Shown one piece after another: positions 56,747 to 64,000 of a DNA stretch of 64,000 nt (position 1 is its first letter; every line of letters starts with the position of its first letter). The DNA is from Aaosphaeria pasadenensis (taxonomy: Eukaryota; Ascomycota; Dothideomycetes; Pleosporales): NCBI GenBank assembly GCA_022813625.1, contig JAKLMB010000006.1:1054001-1118000 (forward strand), in the 5' to 3' direction. A model generated the notes under the pieces. The model was not told the origin of the DNA and did no database searches. It was given only the letters and a program-made list of their open reading frames with translations. The translations under genes were made by a program, and so were the position numbers.

Positions 56747-58912
56747 ATGTCATCAGACCCACTAGACAACACGGCGAGTGCGCCAAGTGGTGCAGTAACT
56801 CACCCCGAACCCAAACCCGACGATCCGTGTCTGTTTTTAGAAGACTATAAAGAGAGGGAGCCTCAGAATGCTCAAGAGATGGATAAGTGGATGACTGACA
56901 TGAAAACCACCTTGCTTGCGCGGCTAAGATACACTCAACGCGCGAACACAGATGAGGAAGTGGAAAATTCAAGCAATTCCAACGCAACAGTTGCCTCACA
57001 AATTAAACAGAGACTGGCAAGGATTGGTACCATTTGGGAAAAATGGTTACCAGAGCACGACGTCGTGGAAGGCGAGATACGCGACAGCAAAAGACTTCAG
57101 CAAATGATCAACGAAATTGCAGAGCCGTACCATGAGTTGCATGAATATCATCTCAACAATAAAACATGGGCGAAAAAGGAGGAACACATGTTTGCACAGC
57201 AGTGCTGGGAAGACTTCCTTTATTACCAGAACGAGTGGAATAGGAGAGGGCCGTCATGGAACGTGGAACCTATTATGATGTCGAAACGCGGCATTCAATG
57301 GCCCACAAACGACGCCTATGTCGGATGGTTAAGTCATTTGATAAGTCTTTATGACAAATTTCAAATAGGGAGTAGGGAAAATATGCCCGATCGACTGACT
57401 CCTGAAGATGCGCACCGCTATTCGAACAACATTCGCCATACAACTCCCTTCGAGGGCAGGCTAAGCCATCTACGGACGAAATTTCCACACAATGACAAAG
57501 AAGTTCACTATGATTGGGAATCGTTCAACCAAGCACGGGAGCATCTGTCAGGCGAGCAGGTTGAAGGAAAGTTTTGGAAAATGTATCATGAGGGGGGCAA
57601 AAAAGGGAAATGGGGCCTTCAAACTTCGTTCGAAGACGGTACATGGGGCGGTGAGCCTACAAGGATCAGACGCGACGGTAAAGCACAAAAATTACTTCAT
57701 TCGAATGGGTCTGAGTATCTTGAGCTCGGGCAATGGAGAATATTTCCGAAGCGATCGTCACCCACTGGAACTGGCAAATCTAATGATGACAACACCAAAT
57801 CTAACGATGACAACGCCAAATCTAAGACCCATCCTCTAATCGAGAAGGGAATCCGATACAAGCAGAAGTTGGTGAAAGAAACTCACACTATCCAACAGAT
57901 TGACACCGATGAACAAGGCAATCCAGTACGCGACAAGTCCGGGAAATGGAAGACAACATCATCGGACATAACGATTGAGAAACATCAACCCGAAACAGAT
58001 GCGGAAGGGGCCTTAATTCGCGATCACAACAAGTACTATGAATTTACAGCCAGAGCCTACGCTGTCGAGGAGACTAGTCGAATCGACAGCGAGAATCGAC
58101 AGAGCAGAAGGCATGACTATGGTCCCGAAGAATTCAGCGCGGACGAAGATTCGGCAGCTATTGAGCCGGAAAGTGACACGGATGTTGGGTCACCAGCCCT
58201 TAGATATGGTCGACGAAGCCCAGGGAATTCCGAGCATGGTCCAGAGCAGATTGACCCCGAAACTCCATTTGAAGGGGATCTTTTTCAAAAGAGCTACCGG
58301 GAATGCTCAAGTACTGGGTGTAGTCGTTCAGGCACTAAAACTGTTGACCCTCACCGCGCCAACACTGATGCAATCACTGAAGACAGCAACGATAAAACAC
58401 CGGGCGGAGGAGCTGAGGAGAATAATGATGCGGACGAGGAGCGTGATAGCAACGACAACAGTCCTAATCCATCAACTTCTAAACTCCAAGTCCATACAGT
58501 ACTGCGAAATCCCCCCACCACTTCCAACCGTAAATCTCCACAACCTTCGGTCATGCCTTCACATTTAGACGATTTCGAGGTGCAAGCGTTGTACACCCAG
58601 CTTGACATTCATGTGGAAAAGGTTGGCCTGGTGAATTTTGCGATCAAGAGAGATTTTGATGTGGACAGATTCATGGGGAACCTTCGAAATCATGCATTGA
58701 GGCTCTGGGGAAAAAAAAGGCCTGTCCATGTAGTACGAAACAGGTTAAATCAGTACGCAAGAATACTCACGCCAGATGCTCGTGACTTAGAGAATCGTCA
58801 GAAGACTGGCACAGTGCCTTCTACGGAGTTACACCCTAAGGGAATTCGCTATAGAATCGCGCAACTGGAACAGCAGGAGAAGGAAATCAAGAAGAAGAAG
58901 AAGAAGAAGTAG
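56747..58912 (+). CDS. Charged orphan protein, 721 residues
   Basis: Single exon with no introns, unlike most genes here. It is very hydrophilic, rich in Glu, Lys, Asp, Asn and Arg. The N-terminal half has a Trp-rich pattern (EKWLPEHD, WEDFLYYQNEWNRRGPSWN, WPTNDAYVGW). It also has a short tandem (KSNDDNT/A, twice), a charged middle, an acidic Ser-rich region and a C-terminal helix. It ends in seven lysines encoded by an AAG run. A block near residue 510 reads GDLFQKSYRE, also found as GDLFRKSYLE at the end of the 413-residue gene downstream. There is no catalytic motif, signal peptide or membrane span, and I do not recognise the family. A structural or nucleic-acid-binding role would fit the composition. 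Confidence 0.7.
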   Translation: MSSDPLDNTASAPSGAVTHPEPKPDDPCLFLEDYKEREPQNAQEMDKWMTDMKTTLLARLRYTQRANTDEEVENSSNSNATVASQIKQRLARIGTIWEKWLPEHDVVEGEIRDSKRLQQMINEIAEPYHELHEYHLNNKTWAKKEEHMFAQQCWEDFLYYQNEWNRRGPSWNVEPIMMSKRGIQWPTNDAYVGWLSHLISLYDKFQIGSRENMPDRLTPEDAHRYSNNIRHTTPFEGRLSHLRTKFPHNDKEVHYDWESFNQAREHLSGEQVEGKFWKMYHEGGKKGKWGLQTSFEDGTWGGEPTRIRRDGKAQKLLHSNGSEYLELGQWRIFPKRSSPTGTGKSNDDNTKSNDDNAKSKTHPLIEKGIRYKQKLVKETHTIQQIDTDEQGNPVRDKSGKWKTTSSDITIEKHQPETDAEGALIRDHNKYYEFTARAYAVEETSRIDSENRQSRRHDYGPEEFSADEDSAAIEPESDTDVGSPALRYGRRSPGNSEHGPEQIDPETPFEGDLFQKSYRECSSTGCSRSGTKTVDPHRANTDAITEDSNDKTPGGGAEENNDADEERDSNDNSPNPSTSKLQVHTVLRNPPTTSNRKSPQPSVMPSHLDDFEVQALYTQLDIHVEKVGLVNFAIKRDFDVDRFMGNLRNHALRLWGKKRPVHVVRNRLNQYARILTPDARDLENRQKTGTVPSTELHPKGIRYRIAQLEQQEKEIKKKKKKK

Positions 58913-60117
58913 AAAAACAGTAAGGACAAGAAGATAAGAAGATCAGGGAGGACAATTGAAAAGAAACGGCAGCGAAAACAATTGAAATATTATCCATTTA
59001 TTCGGGGACAAAATCAGCTTTCTACGAAAGTCATGCAGACGAATGAGATGAAGGAAGGTAAATGTATCGATAGGTGTACATCTAAGAAATACGGCGATCT
59101 TTCACAAACGTTTGATTTAATGCACAATATATAGAGACTATCAACATTGATTATCATTGACGTCCCACGTCCAATACTTCGCCCCTCTACCCTCGGTTGC
59201 AGTATGTCGTCCCTCCGAGTCTAAGTTGGGAGACTTTTCTTGCTAAAGGGAGAAATTGACTTTAGAATTTCACTTCTCTATAATCATGAGTTCAAAGGAT
59301 ACCAGCTGCATGAGCCGACCCAGGTCAAATGATGAAGATAAAGAAGAGTGTGATATTTACTACCGTCCGAAGATTCGCAACTTCAAAAATCTGATATAAT
59401 GCCAATGCCACGGATCGATGTTCTATTACTTTGAACCGACGATGTAGATATGCCGGTTAGGCTCGTTGATCACTCAAGTTGGAGTCAGATATTGCCCTTC
59501 CACTGCCTTGCGGGCTTTCTCTCCGAGATTCGCAGATTAATTTTTTTCGGCGCTGGTCGCTGATATCAACGCACAACATTTCGCTTTGTTCACTGCAGGT
59601 ACGGCTAAAATCGTAGCATCGAGGATGGGAAGCAGTATCGACATCGAGGGGACCTTATATTATAAGTTCAAGTAAATAGCAGACCAATGTATTTCCTAAA
59701 CGAATGGAATCAAATTTCTTTGGCATCTGGTGCATGAGCAGCCAAAGGAGAGGCTGACTCTCCAAACCGGGTGCCTCTGAAGGTTCGATTGAGAGAGAGG
59801 GCAACAGTTCCGTTGATGTTACATTAGAAAATGTGTCTTAGAATAGCGAAACAATGTGGAGGTCAATGGACCTTCACAAAGAACGAACAATAAATGTACA
59901 AGCCACTAGTGAGTTTTATGTGGTTCATATAATGGCAATAAAGAGAGACGTTCGAAGATTAATAATACACAAATTATCGGGGAATACGGCATTGACTGCA
60001 GATAAAATATAGCTGCAACCCCAATCATATGGCTTCAAATTTACTCACTGTTCACAGATCCTCGAAAACGAAAGCTTCGCATCAAATCAGTATTTATTCA
60101 TAACAAACGACAACACG
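58913..60117. other. Intergenic region
   Basis: About 1.2 kb between two orphan genes. It begins with an A- and AAG-rich 3' sequence. No gene is supported. Confidence 0.5.
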
Positions 60118-61359
60118 ATGGGAACGAAAAGGGCGGGAACGAAGAAGGCGCAAGCCAAAAAGGCGGAAGCGAAAAAGGGGGCCCCGAAAGAGACAGGAAC
60201 GAAAGAGAAGAATACGAAAGAGAAGGGAACTGAACAGCCGGAGAAACCAAAGGTGAACCCAGTACCGAGTGATGATGAGACTCCTCACCCGTGTGTGCAT
60301 ACAGATCTAGTCATTGAGATCCCAAAACGCGGAGAGTTGAGCACCAAAATTCTCTGTGAGAAACTAAAGAAGACGAAGCTGGCTGCAGAGGACGAGGGTA
60401 CTGCAGCTAAAGTCTATCAATATCTCGCAGCTGGTAAAGAGCCCACTCGTGATATTAGTGCGGAAAAAAGAGAAAACGCGCATAAAGCCAGAAGGAATGC
60501 AGAAGAGGAGTACGAAGATTTCCCATATTACCAGATTGCGAGCAAGCGCCCCAGAAACATGGTTACTGGGAAGTATCTAAAAAAATCCGATGAAGAGCTA
60601 AGTAAAATTGTAAACGCTTTTCAGAAAAGGGAAGTTGGGAAAACTGCACCGGAATCGGACGAAGATGATGCTGTACTGCCGGAGAAAGACAAAAACCCGA
60701 AATGCCATCTCAGTAAGAAAAATATACCGTGGCAAGAGCTTCATATGCGAGATCCCTCGCTTCGATACGAAATCAACAAAAGAGGACCGGACCGCAAGAA
60801 ACTCCCGCGGAATAATGTTCATGACAATCTCGATATTCCTAGTCTAGAGAAGCGGCGTAAGGAGGTTGAGGACACCACGGGTAATTTCAAGTGGCATGAG
60901 ACACACAGTGAGCGACGCACCCGAGAAAAGGGTGTGTCTTCAACTACAGCAACAAAACATTACCAAAATTTACGGGGCGGATATTTAGTGTCAGCAACTG
61001 AGAGTGCAGACGATCACCAAGTCTCATACGACAGCTCAGGATTCGTTAAGCAAGTATCCGCCTTTGCTTATCCGCCTGATGTCTGTAAACGTCTAAACAT
61101 GCCTGAACATAACACTAGCGATGCTCAACCACGACCAATGACAACCGAGGGGTCAAACAAGACTCGTGGACGCCGGGAATTTCACGACGACAATGGATTT
61201 CCTCACCCCTCTCCTGTGAACTCTCGGTCTCACTCTCCAAACGATCCAGACGATCCTAGCAACGATGAGGGTGGCGACGAGGGTAACGACGAAGGTGATC
61301 TTTTCAGGAAATCATATTTAGAAGCTTCTGGGCAGGCTTATACTCCTATTAGCCCTTGA
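60118..61359 (+). CDS. Lysine-rich orphan protein, 413 residues
   Basis: Single exon starting MGTKRAGTKKAQAKKAEAKK, a run of KKA/KKG units resembling histone-H1-like or nucleolar Lys/Ala tails. The middle has charged helices (DEELSKIVNAFQKREV) and a basic stretch around KKLPRNN. The tail is acidic and Gly/Asp/Asn-rich, followed by GDLFRKSYLEASGQAY, which echoes a block in the 721-residue neighbour. No catalytic motif, signal or membrane segment is present. A nuclear or nucleic-acid-associated role is plausible from composition only. Confidence 0.7.
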   Translation: MGTKRAGTKKAQAKKAEAKKGAPKETGTKEKNTKEKGTEQPEKPKVNPVPSDDETPHPCVHTDLVIEIPKRGELSTKILCEKLKKTKLAAEDEGTAAKVYQYLAAGKEPTRDISAEKRENAHKARRNAEEEYEDFPYYQIASKRPRNMVTGKYLKKSDEELSKIVNAFQKREVGKTAPESDEDDAVLPEKDKNPKCHLSKKNIPWQELHMRDPSLRYEINKRGPDRKKLPRNNVHDNLDIPSLEKRRKEVEDTTGNFKWHETHSERRTREKGVSSTTATKHYQNLRGGYLVSATESADDHQVSYDSSGFVKQVSAFAYPPDVCKRLNMPEHNTSDAQPRPMTTEGSNKTRGRREFHDDNGFPHPSPVNSRSHSPNDPDDPSNDEGGDEGNDEGDLFRKSYLEASGQAYTPISP

Positions 61360-61900
61360 TCCCCAGAAGCCTCAGCGTAGGAAAATCTAAGAATAGGTAC
61401 AGGCAAAGCCCCTTCCAGCCAAAGAGATATCCTTGTGAAATCGGAATTCTGTCCAAATACGGCATTACGATTTCAGCCAAGATGAAAGACCAGTGGTGGG
61501 ACGCAAGAAGGATTTAGCTTTACTAGCGAACAGGTGAGTTGGAACTTGGGTAAACGCAAGGTCGAACTACCCTTTCTGTTGTTGTTTTACGCGAAATGAT
61601 AGAATGTTAATAATTATTGATACTGCTTCTACGTGTGTGCTCAAGACAGATTCAATGTCATTAAGAATAAGGAAATGCTTCAGACTAATGCAGAATCTCG
61701 TTCGATGGTGTCCGTTTTTTCACCAGCGATAGATTGCATGCAGAGTGAGAGTGATACCATTTATTCATTGAAACATTCTTTGCGCGCTACCAATATGCCA
61801 TTACTCATCTATCCATGGGACAATTCTATGAAAAAGCGGGAAAAAGTGAAACTCTAAATCTATCGTTTACACATATTTAAAATGTCCATGGCTGCAGTAC
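61360..61900. other. Intergenic region between convergent genes
   Basis: 3' region of the Lys-rich gene and of the histidine-phosphatase gene. Nothing distinct is seen. Confidence 0.5.
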
Positions 61901-62796
61901 TCAAGCTTGCACGGTAACTGTCTCAATCTCTTCTAATACATGAGGGTCCCTTTCCCTCTGGTTTGCACCCCTTGTCGTGCGACTTTCGGGCGTCTCCTGA
62001 ACGTGCGCATCGTCTTCCGTGGAGGAAGGCGTGAAGGTAAATATACGGAGTTCACAATTGAGATAAGCAGTGCTGGTCATCGCATCTACTGTGTCTAGAT
62101 CTTCTGTGAAAAAGTGCATGAATGCCCCGTGAGATACGAGGATGATCTAAACCTATGCTTAGCGATTGATCGCAGAGTGATAGTGTCTACTCACGTTCTT
62201 TTCTGGGCGCTGGTAGAGCCAGCTCCGCAGGCCAGCAGCCCTCTTCAAAATGGCCTCCTTTGTGTAGGCATACTGCCCTTGCTATGATATCTTAAGCATA
62301 GATCCTCGTTAAAGAGCGTGAAATAGAAGGAACCCACCTTGCTAGTCCAGCCTTTCTCGAGTAAACTCAGATCAAGTTTTGAATGGACATCAAATTCAAG
62401 TTGATCATTGGAGAAGAGAGTAGGTAAACTTTCAAGTAGTTCCTCGATTTCGAGTCCAGTATCACTTTTCGTGTTGCTCACTTCCTGTGCAACTGGCAAT
62501 GCGATGAATGGAACCTCTTTTCGGGCCAGGGTTGGGCCGAAACTCAAAGCTGCAGTCTGAATTGTGCGACGAAGAGGAGATGCAACAACTAGATCTATTT
62601 CATTGTGGAAGGGAAATGCCTTCTTAAGATCTTGACATTGTTGTTTCCCTTTTGCTGTTAGAAGAGGGTCCAGGATAGTGTAATTACGCTAGTGGGAGGT
62701 CAATTTTCATATTCTTCAAGGGTGCAGAAATAATGCACTTACTGTTGCATTGTGTTCGCCCTGTGCATGACGAACCAGGTAAATAGTTGGAGGCAT
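61901..62796 (-). CDS. Histidine phosphatase superfamily protein
   Basis: Exons 62796-62743, 62688-62338, 62281-62195 and 62146-61901 encode 245 residues. Introns are 54, 56 and 48 nt. The protein starts MPPTIYLVRHAQGEHNAT, with the catalytic RHA motif (His10 forms the phospho-histidine). It continues with LVVASPLRRTIQTA (phosphate-pocket arginines) and IILVSHGAFMHFF (second catalytic histidine). This is the fold of phosphoglycerate mutase-like phosphatases. The close RHAQ-x-x-HN start and length match a fungal clade of small cytosolic phosphatases of unknown substrate. It lies 573 bp downstream of RPS29 on the same strand. The C-terminal 60 residues are charged and probably disordered. Confidence 0.88.
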
Positions 62797-63368
62797 CTTG
62801 GGGCGGATGTAGTTGTATGATAATTAATTTGAGTAACAGAGCAGATACCTCGAGTCGGAGTCATGTAGTAGGCTTTGTTTGCCATCAAGAAAAATGTAGG
62901 CAAGCTAAGCATAATTGGGTTAGCATTGGCAAAAGAGGCAATCCGGGAACAATCTCGTATTCGTGCGTCATTTCTAGTTTTGGGGAGACAAAGAGTATTT
63001 TTATGTTCTAAAGTAGCTCGTTACAGTTAGACAGAGATAGTCCTGCTTTCTGACACATAAAGTGGCTATGCATACTAATCAATGCACATATCAGAATTAT
63101 ATAGTAAAGAATTATCATAATCGTGAAATATTTTATTGGAGTGATTGGTTGGTCGGAAGAATTTGATCAGTATAGTCTAATACCTGACCTCACATACGTG
63201 CCAAATAAGACTGAGGCAAGGAGAGATTCAAGAGATCTGAGTTGCAGGCCATGCAGGAATTTGGTTTGAGCAGCTACGGAAGGTATTTTCGTAGAAGTCG
63301 GAAACCCCCATAAATACTTTCGAATGAGCCACATGCCCCAGACCAAGCACACCATTGCACGTGCAATC
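62797..63368. other. Intergenic region
   Basis: 3' side of RPS29 and upstream of the phosphatase. It is AT-rich near 63100. No gene is seen. Confidence 0.5.
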
Positions 63369-63685
63369 TCAGCGGTACTAGACGATCAATCAGTGATCAA
63401 TTGTCATACAAACAGCGCATTCATAACTCACTTTGTGGAAACCAATATCCGCGGCTTTCTCACGGAAGACTTGACGACTCATGTTGAGACCATATTTGCG
63501 AATGATGCCGGACTTCTTCTTGTCGCCCGTGACAACGCTGGAAAGTCAGTACATGAACATTTGGAGGTTCGTCCTGCAAGCATGGCATGGCGAAAATATC
63601 AGACCAAATATTAGGGTTCTTACCAGCCTCGGGAGCCCTTGCCGTAATTGCGGGGGCGGGAGTACCAGACTGTGTCGTGAGACAT
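63369..63685 (-). CDS. RPS29: 40S ribosomal protein S29 (uS14)
   Basis: Three exons (63685-63624, 63537-63432 and 63377-63369) encode 58 residues starting [20 protein letters not shown]. Introns are 86 and 54 nt. The last exon carries only Tyr-Arg-stop, giving the typical end DIGFHKYR. Landmarks of uS14 are present: [14 protein letters not shown] and [13 protein letters not shown]. uS14 is a small-subunit head protein near the decoding region. The usual C-x2-C...C-x2-C zinc ribbon is largely absent: GCVVT keeps one Cys (Cys21), while the other three positions read Thr, Ser and Val (GLNMSRQVF). All splice phases agree, and the total length equals the family norm. Confidence 0.93.
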
Positions 63686-64000
63686 CTTCGTATACCTTCG
63701 TCGTGGAGAGGAGTGCTGTGGAGGAGTGCAAAATTTGAACCTTCGATATGTATTTGAGCACAATGCAAAGAAGAAGGGTTTGTCTAATCGATCAGAATGT
63801 TTTTTCTCCATTGTCCGGTTTTGAGCGTTGGTGTTCGATGCATGGCTGGTCGGTACCTTGATGGCTTGCTCAATATGGTACTCAAAACCACCACCATTAA
63901 GAGAGAACGTCTCTCAAATAAGTTTGATGTAAGCCAACTTGTTCGTCTATGAAATTGTGTCTTTCTCTTACAAGTCATTACTGCAATGTGATACTCCGGG
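63686..64000. other. Upstream region of RPS29 (window edge)
   Basis: Contains the promoter and leader of RPS29 on the minus strand. No other gene is supported. Ribosomal-protein leaders often carry an intron, but none could be placed here. Confidence 0.45.

Noticed and set aside
61633..61857. A 74-codon frame between the Lys-rich gene and the phosphatase
   Set aside because: Short, AT-rich, no domain, and it lies in a convergent 3' region.

Overview
The window is nuclear DNA from a filamentous ascomycete (Pezizomycotina). The gene families and lineage-restricted proteins fit Leotiomycetes/Helotiales best, but that placement is an inference. The evidence for a fungus is: introns of 43-113 nt with GTANGT-like donors, CTAAC-type branch points and YAG acceptors; fungal orthologues (ATP-dependent PEP carboxykinase, mitochondrial seryl-tRNA synthetase, RAV1, PRMT3, ribosomal protein S29/uS14); and fungal-only families (a Cip1-like secreted protein, abr1/Fet3-like multicopper oxidase, drug:H+ antiporter MFS). 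I see no CRISPR array, virus, transposon or tRNA. For nearly every spliced gene I placed the introns by hand; the exon sums are exact multiples of three.

Layout. 1-4.6 kb is gene-poor and forms the upstream region and leader of PCK1 (4.6-7.1 kb). 7.7-10.7 kb holds, on the minus strand, a kinase-fold protein with a polyproline start and a secreted Cip1-like protein. 10.7-13.3 kb is empty except for a split U6 snRNA gene at 13.1 kb. 14-18.3 kb carries a BTB protein and mitochondrial SerRS. 19.5-22.9 kb has a TLC-domain membrane protein and an F-box-like protein. 24.5-30.7 kb holds, on the minus strand, a six-exon membrane protein, a decayed phosphotransferase-like gene and a multicopper oxidase. 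32.3-37.3 kb has a charged nuclear-type protein and an MFS exporter. 37.9-44.6 kb has a TBC Rab-GAP and an unknown protein. 45.9-48 kb has two unknown proteins, one with a likely N-myristoylation signal. 48.1-54.8 kb carries RAV1 and PRMT3 in tandem. 55.6-61.4 kb has three intronless, highly charged orphan genes. 61.9-63.7 kb has a histidine-phosphatase-superfamily enzyme and RPS29.

Most genes are housekeeping or single metabolic functions (gluconeogenesis, translation, V-ATPase assembly, arginine methylation, vesicle traffic). I see no evidence that they form one operon-like or biosynthetic cluster. The most notable items are: a U6 snRNA gene interrupted by a spliceosomal-type intron just upstream of ACAGAGA and carrying a downstream B box; an RPS29/uS14 that has lost three of the four zinc-binding cysteines; a PCK1 leader open in frame for over 600 nt plus a 649-nt intron; and the block of orphan charged genes, two of which share a C-terminal motif.
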